Below are positions 28,258-37,351 of a stretch of 59,356 bases of DNA, piece by piece; within the stretch, counting starts at the first letter, position 1; every line of letters starts with the position of its first letter. The notes beneath the pieces are model-generated. The model saw only the letters and a program-made list of their open reading frames with translations, was not told the origin of the DNA and did no database searches. The position numbers were made by a program, and so were the translations under genes. This DNA comes from CAZPYT01 sp964590955 (lineage in GTDB: Bacteria > Patescibacteriota > WWE3 > UBA101185 > UBA10185): positions 1 through 59,356 of the forward strand of contig CAZPYT010000001.1 in NCBI GenBank assembly GCA_964590955.1. Direction: 5' to 3'.

Positions 28258-28549
28258 TTTTAATTATTCCGTAAATTAATACTATAACGCCGATACTTAC
28301 AAATAGATCGGCTATGTTAAAGTGGAAAAACTCCAAAAACGGAATATTGTCCACCACACAATTATACATTATTCGGTTATAAATGTTATGTAAACCCCCG
28401 GTAAAAATAAGGCTCAGCGCCAGGACAGACAAGATTGAATTGTATTTGTAATACGTAATAAAAAATAGGAAGACAGTTAAGCACACAGCTATAAGTACAA
28501 AATACTTAAGGTCAATGAAATTTCCTAAAAAATGAAAGCAGTTATGCAT
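28247..28549 (-). CDS. lspA: Signal peptidase II-like protein, N-terminally short
   Basis: LspA removes signal peptides from lipoproteins. The C-terminal half is recognisable: LALSLIFTGGLHNIYNR, then VVDNI (first catalytic Asp), then FNIADLFVSIGVIVLI (second catalytic Asp). The Asp of the family motif NxxDR is Asn here. At 100 residues it lacks the first part of the usual 150-170, and an in-frame TGA 12 bases before the ATG prevents extension. It overlaps the Lgt-like fusion gene by 8 bases. It could be a minimal enzyme or a decayed one. Confidence 0.6.
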   Translation of the reverse strand: MHNCFHFLGNFIDLKYFVLIAVCLTVFLFFITYYKYNSILSVLALSLIFTGGLHNIYNRIMYNCVVDNIPFLEFFHFNIADLFVSIGVIVLIYGIIKNEQ

Positions 28550-29522
28550 GTCTAGAGCAGTTCATACAAGTAGTTGCTTCAGGATATATTTCAAGTCGTG
28601 CCGGGTCAATCTTCTGACCGCATTCCTCGCATATTCCATAACTACCCTGCTCAATTTTACCTAATGCCTTATCTACCTGAGACTCCATATCTTTGACATT
28701 TTTTTTCTGAATTTCAATTTGCACTTTTGCCAAATCTTCAAGAATAGCCTCATCCATTTCTTCAGAATTACCTGTGGATCTATCTTCCGTAAGATACGGA
28801 TCTTCTTCAATCAGTTTGCTCTGTTCTGCAGAAAGGCGGCTTTTCTTAGATAGTAAAATATTCTTAAATTTTTCTAATAAACTATTGCTTATATTATTAA
28901 CCATATACTTTTTCCTAAACCTATTGATTAGGTTAGCAATACTGATTGTAATCAATAAAATATAAAAGATCAAATAATTTGGGCCGGAGTAGAAAAAATG
29001 CCCTACGACTGAGGATAATAACAATAGTACTGAAAATACTATACCTGAAAGTATTTTAGTTCTAAAAAGAAATAGTGACAAAAAAGACAAGGAATAAATT
29101 AGCAAAACCAATAAATCGACGGTATTGTAATGGCCGGTAAGTTTTTTTCCAAATATATACATAAAGAAAATAAATAAATAAAAAGAAAAGATATCGAAGA
29201 CTCTGTAAGTAGACCATTTCCACTGGCGTGCTTTTATCACAGTTAAAATTAAAGAGAAACAAAAATAGCCATACATCAATATAGCGGTTTGATTATTTCT
29301 TATAAAAAGTTTATAGGGAGCATTATATGCAATTACAAAATATATGACGGTAAAAATAATTAAATTTGAAAAAAACAGATCGTAGGCCTTTTCAATATCA
29401 AAGCCATCTTTATAGCACTCAAACCATATAACATACAAAACAAAAAACATCAGCGTAACAAGAGCAACACCAAGTGTAGGAATTGTGAAAAAGTGTAAGT
29501 TAAGCGTCTGCGGTAAAGACAT
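28542..29522 (-). CDS. Membrane protein fused to a DksA/TraR zinc finger
   Basis: About seven membrane segments fill residues 10-210. The N-terminus (FFTIPTLGVALVTLMFFVLYV, then a dyad GFDIEKAYDLFF) resembles prolipoprotein diacylglyceryl transferase (Lgt), though the catalytic signature is not evident. Residues about 230-326 match the DksA/TraR family: a charged coiled segment, then GKIEQGSYGICEECGQKI and TTCMNC, a C4 zinc finger. The start at 29522 follows the efp stop by one base. The LspA-like gene overlaps its end, which fits a lipoprotein theme. DksA-type proteins bind RNA polymerase; a membrane-tethered version is unusual. Confidence 0.6.
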   Translation of the reverse strand: MSLPQTLNLHFFTIPTLGVALVTLMFFVLYVIWFECYKDGFDIEKAYDLFFSNLIIFTVIYFVIAYNAPYKLFIRNNQTAILMYGYFCFSLILTVIKARQWKWSTYRVFDIFSFYLFIFFMYIFGKKLTGHYNTVDLLVLLIYSLSFLSLFLFRTKILSGIVFSVLLLLSSVVGHFFYSGPNYLIFYILLITISIANLINRFRKKYMVNNISNSLLEKFKNILLSKKSRLSAEQSKLIEEDPYLTEDRSTGNSEEMDEAILEDLAKVQIEIQKKNVKDMESQVDKALGKIEQGSYGICEECGQKIDPARLEIYPEATTCMNCSRHA

Positions 29523-29523
29523 T

Positions 29524-30075
29524 TTATGCTTTAGAAACGTACTCTCCCGACCTAGTATCAATTTTTACTTTATCGCCTTCTTTTATGAATGTCGGAACTT
29601 TTACTACGGTGCCATTATTCAAAGTAGCATCTTTGTATACGCTGGATACAGTGTTTCCTTTATATCCCGGTGTTGTCTCGGTGATTTCAAATACCAATGA
29701 GTTCGGAAGTTCCAAAGAAACCGGATTTCCTTCAAAATATAGGATTTGTACGGTACTTCCATCAAGTAAAAATTTGGACGAATCCCCCACCCTATCTGCT
29801 GTCATAATAAACTGATCATACGTATCAGGATCCATAAAGTTATAGGCTCCGTCAAAAAACAAATATTGAGCGTTTTTTCTCATTACATCTGCATCCTCAA
29901 CGCGTGCGCCTGATTGATAGCGCTTTTCTAAAACCTGGTCAGTCAGTAAGTTCCTTACCTTAACTTTTATTGTAGCCCCGCCTCTTGCAGTTTTTGTGTG
30001 TTCATATCTTTCAACTAAAAAAGGAGCTCCGTCTTCTTTAAATATCACACCTGTTTTTAAATCTGTTGATAACAT
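29524..30075 (-). CDS. efp: Elongation factor P
   Basis: EF-P rescues ribosomes stalled at proline stretches. The 183 residues cover the KOW-like domain and two OB domains (EITETTPGYKGNTVSSVYKDA near the C-terminus). The loop that carries the modified residue reads HTKTARGGA, so the usual Lys is Arg (about residue 31), as in EarP-rhamnosylated EF-P. No EarP gene is visible. It begins 22 bases after the tRNA-Leu 3' end, with no clear ribosome site. Confidence 0.93.
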   Translation of the reverse strand: MLSTDLKTGVIFKEDGAPFLVERYEHTKTARGGATIKVKVRNLLTDQVLEKRYQSGARVEDADVMRKNAQYLFFDGAYNFMDPDTYDQFIMTADRVGDSSKFLLDGSTVQILYFEGNPVSLELPNSLVFEITETTPGYKGNTVSSVYKDATLNNGTVVKVPTFIKEGDKVKIDTRSGEYVSKA

Positions 30076-30097
30076 AAATATATCTTTAATTAATTAC

Positions 30098-30184
30098 TGG
30101 TGCCGTGAGTGGGAATCGAACCCACACGGGCGCATTGCCCAGTGGTTTTTGAGACCACCGCGTATACCGTTCCGCCACCACGGC
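30098..30184 (-). tRNA. trnL: tRNA-Leu (anticodon CAA)
   Basis: The minus strand reads GCCGTGG at the 5' end and TCACGGC-A-CCA at the 3' end, with CCA encoded. The anticodon stem GTGGT/ACCAC encloses CTCAAAA, giving anticodon CAA for UUG. A long variable arm (GGGCAATGCGCCC) and the T arm GTGGGTTCGATTCCCAC are present. The length of 87 fits a type II tRNA. Confidence 0.95.
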
Positions 30185-30316
30185 TTAATTTTTTGCTTTA
30201 TGGATAATACTAAAATTCATACAAAATATAAAGATTATCCAGTACGAATGGTATCACAAAATAGGAATAAATGGCCAATTCGACATGCAATACTACACCA
30301 ATTCACGATGTATACG

Positions 30317-31651
30317 CTATTCTCTGGATGCGGTGGTTGAAGAATCTCTTGCAACCTCGAAAAATCTTGTTCTATCAGCTTTAAAGTACAAATCAACTTC
30401 TCCGGTTGGGCCGTTTCTATGTTTTGCAATAATTAATTTTGCATTTTCTCTATCTTCATCGTCCGGTCTATACAAAAACATAACAACATCCGCATCCTGC
30501 TCTATAGAACCCGAATCTCTCAAATCAGATAACTGCGGTCTTTTATCTCCGCCGCGTTGTTCAACTGCTCTGGACAACTGAGATAATGCTAAAACAGGCA
30601 CTTTCAGTTCTCTTGCAAGGTTTTTTAACGATTGAGAAATGTCTGATACTTCTTGTACCCTACTCTCCTGTCGTCTTCCTTTAACCAATTGCAAATAATC
30701 TACAATTATTAGACCGATATTTTTATCCAGCATCAATCTTCTTGCTTTTGTTCTCATTTCCAACACACTTTGACCGGGGGTATCGTCAATCGCAATCGGA
30801 GCCTCTGATAATTCACCTGCACCAATGGCATATTTTTCGAAATCTTCAGCTTCCAAATTTCCCGTCGTAATTCTCCAGCTGTCAATATCGCCCTGTGACG
30901 CTATCATTCTATCTACTATAGATTCTTTACCCATTTCTAATGAAAATATTGCTACACCAATATTATGCTCTGTAGCTGCATGCTGGGCGATATTTATTGC
31001 GAAGGAAGACTTTCCTACCGAGGGTCGCGCAGCAAGTATTATTAAGTCTTCTTTTTGCAGTCCTGACAGCATTCTATCGAGAGTTTTAAGACCTGTAGGT
31101 ACACCTCTTAGTGCACCCTTTGTTTTACTCAACTCATCTAAACGCTCAAAAGTAACCTCTAACGTATCCTTTATAGGTACAAAATCCTGGCTGACCTTAT
31201 CTTTGGAAACCGAGTATAATATCTGCTCAGACTCATCTAATAGATTATCAACATCGCTTTCCTCAAAAACCATTTCTCCTATTTTAGCGGCAGCAGCCAA
31301 TAAAGATCTCTTTACGGCCTCATCACGAATCAAATGCGCATAGTGTTCAATATTTGCTGCAGTAGGCACACTATTTACAAGTTCTGTCAGATAGGCCACA
31401 CCTCCAACAGGCTCAAGTTCCTTCATTTTTCTAAGCTCGCCCGGGATCGTAACTAAATCTGCGGGCTCTCTTTTTTCATAGAGATTCAATACTGCTTCGT
31501 AAATCTTTTCGTGTGCTGACTTATAAAAGTGCTTTGGACGTAAAAATTCGACAACTTTCACAATTGCATCTTTATCGATCAATAAGGCTCCTAAAACTGA
31601 TTTTTCGGCATCTATATCATGAGGGGGAACATGATCTCGACCTTTATTCAT
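30317..31651 (-). CDS. dnaB: Replicative DNA helicase DnaB
   Basis: It unwinds DNA at the replication fork as a hexamer. The N-terminal DnaB domain (VPPHDIDAEKSVLGALLID) precedes the RecA-like motor with Walker A ARPSVGKSS, Walker B LIIVDYLQL and the family segment LARELKVPVLALSQLSR. ATG 31651 follows GAAAGG by seven bases and is preferred to 31666. About 444 residues, no intein. It lies 18 bases after the MBL-fold gene. Confidence 0.94.
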   Translation of the reverse strand: MNKGRDHVPPHDIDAEKSVLGALLIDKDAIVKVVEFLRPKHFYKSAHEKIYEAVLNLYEKREPADLVTIPGELRKMKELEPVGGVAYLTELVNSVPTAANIEHYAHLIRDEAVKRSLLAAAAKIGEMVFEESDVDNLLDESEQILYSVSKDKVSQDFVPIKDTLEVTFERLDELSKTKGALRGVPTGLKTLDRMLSGLQKEDLIILAARPSVGKSSFAINIAQHAATEHNIGVAIFSLEMGKESIVDRMIASQGDIDSWRITTGNLEAEDFEKYAIGAGELSEAPIAIDDTPGQSVLEMRTKARRLMLDKNIGLIIVDYLQLVKGRRQESRVQEVSDISQSLKNLARELKVPVLALSQLSRAVEQRGGDKRPQLSDLRDSGSIEQDADVVMFLYRPDDEDRENAKLIIAKHRNGPTGEVDLYFKADRTRFFEVARDSSTTASRE

Positions 31652-31669
31652 ATTGTTGCCTTTCATAAA

Positions 31670-32326
31670 TTAATGCTGTGGCTGCAGCACGTATATCACA
31701 CTTTCTTCAGGTACGTCGGATCTGGACAAAAGCTTAAGTTTATCTTCTTTTTTAATACTTGTCGGTTCCATACCCATTTCATCAATAAATTCCTTAAGTT
31801 CCTGTAGTTTTTGCGGAAGTTTCAAATCAGGAGTTTGATAGTGCATTGGTACAATTATCGACGGCTCAATGTCTGATATAACATTCACGGCGGTCTTCGC
31901 ATCAATAGTGTAATAACCTCCCACCGGAATCAACAAAACATCGACATTAGATATTTTTTCAAGAGTTTCACTGGATAGTACATGTCCCAAATCCCCCAAA
32001 TGAAGAATACTAAAATCGTCAATGAGTATCTGGTATATAATATTTGAACCGCGCTCACTCCCGTTTTTAGAATCATGATAAGTCTTATAACCGTAAACAA
32101 ACGTATCTGATACTTCATACTCACCTGCAGTAGTGATCACAATTTTACTATCAGTAACTGAAGCCGTATGATTGTGGTCACCATGATTATGCGTAGACAA
32201 CACAATGTCGCCGGATAGCTTAGGAATGCTATAGCCTATCATCTTTGGATCATAAGGATCGATAACAACACTCACATCTTTACCCTTGATTTTAAAGCAC
32301 GAATGACCTATGTATGTAATTTCCAT
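31670..32326 (-). CDS. MBL-fold metal-dependent hydrolase (UPF0173-like)
   Basis: A metallo-beta-lactamase fold protein of 218 residues with the metal motif STHNHGDHNH, a further metal ligand in LHLGDLGH and a C-terminal His in VPMHYQTPD. This short form resembles UPF0173 and RomA-like hydrolases; the substrate is unknown. TAAGAT six bases before the ATG indicates a leaderless start. It is the likely promoter-proximal gene for dnaB. Confidence 0.82.
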   Translation of the reverse strand: MEITYIGHSCFKIKGKDVSVVIDPYDPKMIGYSIPKLSGDIVLSTHNHGDHNHTASVTDSKIVITTAGEYEVSDTFVYGYKTYHDSKNGSERGSNIIYQILIDDFSILHLGDLGHVLSSETLEKISNVDVLLIPVGGYYTIDAKTAVNVISDIEPSIIVPMHYQTPDLKLPQKLQELKEFIDEMGMEPTSIKKEDKLKLLSRSDVPEESVIYVLQPQH

Positions 32327-32443
32327 ACGAGTATCTTACCAAAAAATAATTGTTTGTAACAGGTCGTGGTCTTTTAAATATGTCAGTTTCTATTAAAATA
32401 GTGTAACAAATGCTAAAATTATCAGCACAGAAAGAAAATTTTC

Positions 32444-33730
32444 ATGTCAGAACAACTTACTACACAACCATATAAAGGAACGAAAGATCTTATGCCGGAC
32501 GATTTCGAAATCCAGAAATACATTTTTAATAAATGGGCAGAAGTTTGCTTAAAATTTGGATATAAACAATACCTTACTCCCCTGCTTGAGACTGCAGATT
32601 TATACCGGGCAAAATCCGGAATGCTAAAAGAAGAACTGTTTGTATTGAAAGATCGAGCTGAGCGTGAATTGGCATTAAGACCGGAAATGACGCCTTCGGT
32701 AACGCGAATGGTTGCGTCAATAATAAACCAATCACCAAAACCACTCAGATTATTTAGTATTGCAAATTTTTTCCGCAACGAGGCTCCGCAAAAAGGGAGA
32801 CTTAGAGAATTCTGGCAGTTAAATTATGATATTTTCGGTGACGCATCGATAAATGCCGATCTGGAAATTGCCATGCTAGGCATAGAGATAATGCTGTCGT
32901 TTGGCGCGCCTAAGAATTCATTTAAGTTATATATAAACAACAGAATATTACTTGAAAGCTTTCTAAATGAATATGTTAAGTCGGCCTCAAATAAAATAGA
33001 TGTTACAAGGATAATGGATAAATACGCAAAACTTCCAGAAGAAGTATTTAAAAAAGAACTCGGCAAATTAAGAGTAGATGAAAAAGATCAGAACAATATT
33101 ATTAGATACTTGAATACTAACAATTCAGAGTTTGAAAAGGAATTTGCAGAAATCTCCGACTCAGAAGGCTACAAACAAATAGTATATTTAATTGATAAAC
33201 TAAATGAACTTGGTTATTCAGATTACTTTGAATTTAAACCCGGTATTGTGAGAGGTATTGATTATTACGATGGCACTGTTTTTGAAATGTTCGACATGAA
33301 TCCAGATAATAGAAGATCCCTTTTTGGCGGAGGCAGGTATAATGGACTGTCTGATATTTTTGGCGTTGAACCTTTTCCTGCAACAGGGTGCGCTCCGGGA
33401 AATGTGACGATGCAGCTATTTTTAGAAGGCTGGGGTCTTATTCCACAGAAAAATGATAAAAATATTTACGCACCAATGCTATCAGATAACAAATTTTCTG
33501 AAGTATTGAAAATCGTAAATAAACTTAGACAAAAAGGCCTCTACATCGAGGCTGACTACGAACTAAAATCAATTACAGAGGCCTTGAGGTTTGCAAACAA
33601 GCGTAATTACAAATACATTTTAATACTCGGAAACGATGAACTTAAAAACAACACGATCACAATAAAAAACCTAACAACCGGTGAGCAAAAAACACAAGAC
33701 ATCGACTCCGAAAATAAGTTATTATTTTAG
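32444..33730 (+). CDS. hisS: Histidyl-tRNA synthetase
   Basis: A class II synthetase that charges tRNA-His. Motif 1 region (PYKGTKDLMPDD), motif 2 (LFSIANFFRNEAPQKGRLREFWQ), the His-specific motif (PGIVRGIDYYDGTVFE), motif 3 (LFGGGRYNGL) and a C-terminal anticodon domain are all present. The 428 residues are typical. It leads the rightward hisS-eamA cluster. Confidence 0.92.
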   Translation: MSEQLTTQPYKGTKDLMPDDFEIQKYIFNKWAEVCLKFGYKQYLTPLLETADLYRAKSGMLKEELFVLKDRAERELALRPEMTPSVTRMVASIINQSPKPLRLFSIANFFRNEAPQKGRLREFWQLNYDIFGDASINADLEIAMLGIEIMLSFGAPKNSFKLYINNRILLESFLNEYVKSASNKIDVTRIMDKYAKLPEEVFKKELGKLRVDEKDQNNIIRYLNTNNSEFEKEFAEISDSEGYKQIVYLIDKLNELGYSDYFEFKPGIVRGIDYYDGTVFEMFDMNPDNRRSLFGGGRYNGLSDIFGVEPFPATGCAPGNVTMQLFLEGWGLIPQKNDKNIYAPMLSDNKFSEVLKIVNKLRQKGLYIEADYELKSITEALRFANKRNYKYILILGNDELKNNTITIKNLTTGEQKTQDIDSENKLLF

Positions 33731-33732
33731 GG

Positions 33733-34734
33733 ATGTCTATTAAACTGCCCAGTAATAAACTTTCAAAATATTATGCTGCCTTAATTATTACTTACATAAT
33801 ATGGGGCGGGGCGTCTTCAGTAATAAAACTTACACTCGAATACATACCTCCTTTTACCTTCTTACTGTTTAGATTCATCATAGTTGGAATTATCCTTCTC
33901 CCCTATGCTTTTATAACTCTCAGAAAAACAGCTATATATAAAGATGATTTGGTTAAAATAATTATTTTAGGTGTTTTGGCACAAAGCAGTCTGGCTTTTA
34001 TTTTTATTGGACTTAGATTTACATCAGCGATTGAAAGTACAATAATAGGTCTTCTTGGACCCATTTTTTCTGTTATGGCAGGACACTATTATTATCATGA
34101 AAAAATAGACTGGCACATTAAGCTTGGTTTGGGTATTGCCACATTTGGCACTCTTTTTGTTGCACTTGAACCAATTATGAGCACAGGCAGTCCTGATGCG
34201 CATACCAGTCTTCGCCTCTTAGGAAACTTTTTTGTAATTTTATATAGTATTTCGTTTCTACTTTATATTATCTGGTCAAAAATTGTGTTTGGACAAAGTT
34301 CCAGAGAAATAAAACGAAGTTTACGATTTTTACATATAGAACCCATGAAACACAGCTATTCTCCTGATTTGGTTTCGATAATTGGCTTTTATGTTGGTCT
34401 TGCCACATTTATCCCCTTCGCACTTCTCGAGAATGTTGGATTTTTCGGCGATTTTTACTTTGCCTCTGAAAACCTAAATGCACTAACAATTACAGGTATA
34501 TTGTATATGGCGCTTTTATCCACAATTGTAGCTTATATATTGTTTGAAAGAGGTCTTGAAGGCGCAGATATTAAGGAAAGTGCAATTTTCAGTTATTTAC
34601 AACCTATCTTTGCACTGCCATTTGCGTATGTTCTTTTAGGCGAACTTCCAAATAAATTTATGTTAATAGGCTGCCTTTTTATTGCAGTAGGCGTGAGTAT
34701 CGCAGAAATTAAAAAATATAAACTTAGATGGTGA
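33733..34734 (+). CDS. EamA/DMT-family transporter
   Basis: Ten hydrophobic segments in two EamA halves are visible (TYIIWGGASSVIKLTLEYIPP begins the first; STIVAYILFERGLEGADIKES lies in the second). An internal soluble loop at about 185-215 is longer than usual. Such proteins export metabolites or amino acids; the substrate is unknown. It begins 2 bases after the hisS stop and ends with TGA. Confidence 0.85.
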   Translation: MSIKLPSNKLSKYYAALIITYIIWGGASSVIKLTLEYIPPFTFLLFRFIIVGIILLPYAFITLRKTAIYKDDLVKIIILGVLAQSSLAFIFIGLRFTSAIESTIIGLLGPIFSVMAGHYYYHEKIDWHIKLGLGIATFGTLFVALEPIMSTGSPDAHTSLRLLGNFFVILYSISFLLYIIWSKIVFGQSSREIKRSLRFLHIEPMKHSYSPDLVSIIGFYVGLATFIPFALLENVGFFGDFYFASENLNALTITGILYMALLSTIVAYILFERGLEGADIKESAIFSYLQPIFALPFAYVLLGELPNKFMLIGCLFIAVGVSIAEIKKYKLRW

Positions 34735-34759
34735 CATATAATTAAAAAATTGTTATACT
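34731..34759 (+). promoter_or_regulatory. Promoter of rpmE
   Basis: GTGACA (34731-34736) and TATACT (34754-34759) are separated by 17 bases. The ATG lies 10 bases after the -10, leaving a leader of a few bases at most. The -35 overlaps the end of the transporter gene. Confidence 0.5.
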
Positions 34760-34769
34760 CCTTTTCGTC

Positions 34770-35105
34770 ATGAAACAAGGAATACATCCTAAAACATATC
34801 AAAATACTAAAATTACTTGCGCCTGCGGTAACTCTTTTACATCAATTTCTACTCGCGAAAATATTACAGTGGAAATTTGCAGTGCTTGCCATCCATTCTA
34901 TACCGGACAACAGAAATTTGTTGACACTGAAGGAAGAATTGACAAATTTGTAAAAAAACAAAAAATTGCATCACAGAAAAAACAAACAGCTGAAGATATA
35001 AAAACCCAAAAAGAACAAAAGAAAAGCAAAGTAAAATCGGCAAATTCCACCGGTCAAATATCTTTAAAAGATATGCTTGAAAAAGCAAGAGAACAAAATT
35101 TATAG
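34770..35105 (+). CDS. rpmE: Ribosomal protein bL31
   Basis: A large-subunit ribosomal protein. MKQGIHPKTYQNTKITCACGNSF and VEICSACHPFYTGQQKFVDTEGRIDKF match bL31, with the Cys set of the zinc-binding form (CxC and CxxC). A Lys/Gln-rich tail of about 40 residues extends past the usual end (about 70), which is uncommon. It precedes prfA, a frequent pairing. Confidence 0.93.
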   Translation: MKQGIHPKTYQNTKITCACGNSFTSISTRENITVEICSACHPFYTGQQKFVDTEGRIDKFVKKQKIASQKKQTAEDIKTQKEQKKSKVKSANSTGQISLKDMLEKAREQNL

Positions 35106-35144
35106 ATTAAGCTTTTTTTTCAAACAAAGTGTTATTATTTTTGT

Positions 35145-36104
35145 ATGGATTCAGCAAACCACCACATAAGTCAGGAGATAGAAAGATTAAAATCCAGTAT
35201 TTCTCAAAATAAGGCATTGATAGAGTCAGAAGATGAAGAAATGAAAGCTATGGCTCAGGATGAAATAAAAAATCTTGAGCAGCAAATTTCAGAACTTGAG
35301 AAATCATTAAACAGCTTAAATGACTCAGAATCAGAAGATTCAGAGGAATCTGTAGGCAACGGAGTAACAATCAACCCTGATCAAATAATCATCGAAATTA
35401 GAGCCGGTACAGGCGGAGATGAGGCGGGAATATTTGCTAATGACTTATATAGAATGTATTTGAGATTTGCTGAGCTTCATAAATTCAAATATGAAGAATT
35501 ATTCAGATCCGAAAATATGTCAGGTGGTATAAAAACCGTCTCTGCAATGGTTAAGGGTAAAGAAATATATAAGCTCTTGGAAAATGAATCCGGTGTGCAC
35601 CGTGTACAAAGAGTTCCGGTTACTGAAGCTGCAGGCAGAATTCACACCTCAACTGCCACAGTGGCGGTACTTCCACAGATAAAGAAAATAGATTTCGAAA
35701 TAAAGCCTGAGGATTTACAGTGGGATTTTTTTAGATCAGGAGGAAAAGGAGGACAAAACGTAAATAAAGTTTCAACCGCAGTTCGCTTGACACATATTCC
35801 TACACAAATTGTCGTGGAATGCCAGGAAGAGCGCACACAAGGCAGAAATCGAGAGAAGGCTTTGAGTATACTTCATTCCAGAATTTACAACGAAATGAAA
35901 GAACAGCAGGTCAAAAACATATCGGATCTTAGGTCTTCACAGGTAGGAAGTGCTGACAGGTCTGAAAAAATCAAAACTTACAACTTCCCTCAAGACAGAC
36001 TTACTGACCACAGAATTAAAAAATCATGGCATAATCTTGCAGCAATCATGAATGGAGAGATTGATAACATTCTGAACGCTGAAAATTGCGAGGAAAACGA
36101 ATAA
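35145..36104 (+). CDS. prfA: Peptide chain release factor 1
   Basis: It ends translation at UAA and UAG. The catalytic GGQ lies in RSGGKGGQNVNKV, and the stop-codon loop reads RVPVTEAAGRIHTSTATVAV, with PVT in place of the usual PxT of RF1. The 319 residues are about 40 short of typical RF1, the loss lying in the N-terminal helical domain. TATTAT ends six bases before the ATG, so the mRNA may be leaderless. Confidence 0.92.
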   Translation: MDSANHHISQEIERLKSSISQNKALIESEDEEMKAMAQDEIKNLEQQISELEKSLNSLNDSESEDSEESVGNGVTINPDQIIIEIRAGTGGDEAGIFANDLYRMYLRFAELHKFKYEELFRSENMSGGIKTVSAMVKGKEIYKLLENESGVHRVQRVPVTEAAGRIHTSTATVAVLPQIKKIDFEIKPEDLQWDFFRSGGKGGQNVNKVSTAVRLTHIPTQIVVECQEERTQGRNREKALSILHSRIYNEMKEQQVKNISDLRSSQVGSADRSEKIKTYNFPQDRLTDHRIKKSWHNLAAIMNGEIDNILNAENCEENE

Positions 36105-36145
36105 ATAGTTTTTTAATTTTAACGAATAATCTGCTAATCGATCAG

Positions 36146-37345
36146 TTATATTTCTTTTGCTAATTCGAGTGCTTTTTCTAACTGTGGATCCCTGCTTTGT
36201 TCATAATCTTCATCCGTTATTTTAACCTCTACATCAGGAGTCAAGCCCTCACCGTGAATCCATACTTTTGACGGTGTCAACCATTTACCTGTGGTTATGT
36301 GAATACCCGACCCGTCATCAAAATCTCGTGCATCCTGAATCGTACCTTTTCCATAAGATTTTACGCCAATCAATGTTGCGCCAATCTGCTCTTTGAGAGC
36401 CGCAGCCAGTATTTCAGAAGCCGAAGCGCTTCCTTCATCAATTAGAACCATTACTTTTGGAATTTTTGTAAATACACCATTCTTTACAGGGCTCTTGTAC
36501 GGAAGCTCTTCCCCTGTTGCGGACTGCTGAATAACAACCTCTTTATTACTGAAAAAGTCTGCAGCAATATAAACAGCACTAAACATATAGCCTCCGGGAT
36601 TACCTCGCATATCAAGAACTAATGCGTCCAGCTGATTCATTTGACCATCAATTTCCCTTGCAACTTTATCCCATTCTGAGTTTGTTTCCTGTGCAAATCT
36701 GCTTAATCTTATGTATGCAGTTCCATTACCTTTATCTTCCCAGGTAACACTGGCTATTTTAATTAAATCTCTCGTTATTTTTACTTCGCGCGGTCGCTCA
36801 TTTCCCGTTTGCATAGTCAACGTTATTTGAGAACCGGCATCACCCCTTATTTTTAAAACCGCCTCAGTCACCGTAATTCCATAAGTTGATTTTCCCTCAA
36901 TTGCAAGAATTTTATCACCCGATCTAACACCTTCGGCTTTAGCAGGCGAACCGTCTAAAGGGGCAACCACAATTAACTGACCTTCTTTCATACCAAGTTC
37001 AGCTCCTATCCCCTGATATGCATTGTTTATACTATTGTTTACCTCTTCATTTAACTTAGGTGGAAAATATGCAGTATAGGGATCTCCTAAAGCAGCTACC
37101 ATACCCTGAATTGCACCATAAAGCATTGCTTGAGGGTCAACCGGCCTATTTAAATAATCTGCACTGACTATATCCCAAACCTGCCAGAACATCCTAAAAT
37201 CGACTGAGTCTGTCTTTTTACTTTTATTTAATACTGTANNNNNNNNNNCATAGCCTCGTTTACCATAGTAATAGCCACCGTAAAAAAATCCAATCGATAA
37301 TAGTACCGATATTAAAAATCTTTGAAATTTATCTTTTGCTGACAT
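36146..37345 (-). CDS. ctpA: C-terminal processing protease (S41, Ctp family)
   Basis: A periplasm-facing serine protease that trims or degrades proteins from their C-terminus. An N-terminal membrane anchor (about 9-28) is followed by the Ctp N-domain, a PDZ domain (QGIGAELGMKEGQLIVVAPL), and the S41 core with DEGSASASEILAAAL (catalytic Ser) and GVKSYGKGTIQ (catalytic Lys). Ten Ns replace a few codons near residue 33, so the exact length there is unknown. It lies 6 bases after the gene at 37352. Confidence 0.92.
   Translation of the reverse strand: MSAKDKFQRFLISVLLSIGFFYGGYYYGKRGYXXXXTVLNKSKKTDSVDFRMFWQVWDIVSADYLNRPVDPQAMLYGAIQGMVAALGDPYTAYFPPKLNEEVNNSINNAYQGIGAELGMKEGQLIVVAPLDGSPAKAEGVRSGDKILAIEGKSTYGITVTEAVLKIRGDAGSQITLTMQTGNERPREVKITRDLIKIASVTWEDKGNGTAYIRLSRFAQETNSEWDKVAREIDGQMNQLDALVLDMRGNPGGYMFSAVYIAADFFSNKEVVIQQSATGEELPYKSPVKNGVFTKIPKVMVLIDEGSASASEILAAALKEQIGATLIGVKSYGKGTIQDARDFDDGSGIHITTGKWLTPSKVWIHGEGLTPDVEVKITDEDYEQSRDPQLEKALELAKEI
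37239..37248. other. Assembly gap (10 Ns)
   Basis: Ten undetermined bases lie inside the protease gene. The frame is kept across them only if the true gap length is 1 modulo 3. Confidence 0.99.
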
Positions 37346-37351
37346 AATAAA

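Noticed and set aside
30825..31343. Plus-strand frame of 172 codons within dnaB
   Set aside because: It is antisense to the helicase motifs and lacks a promoter or ribosome site.
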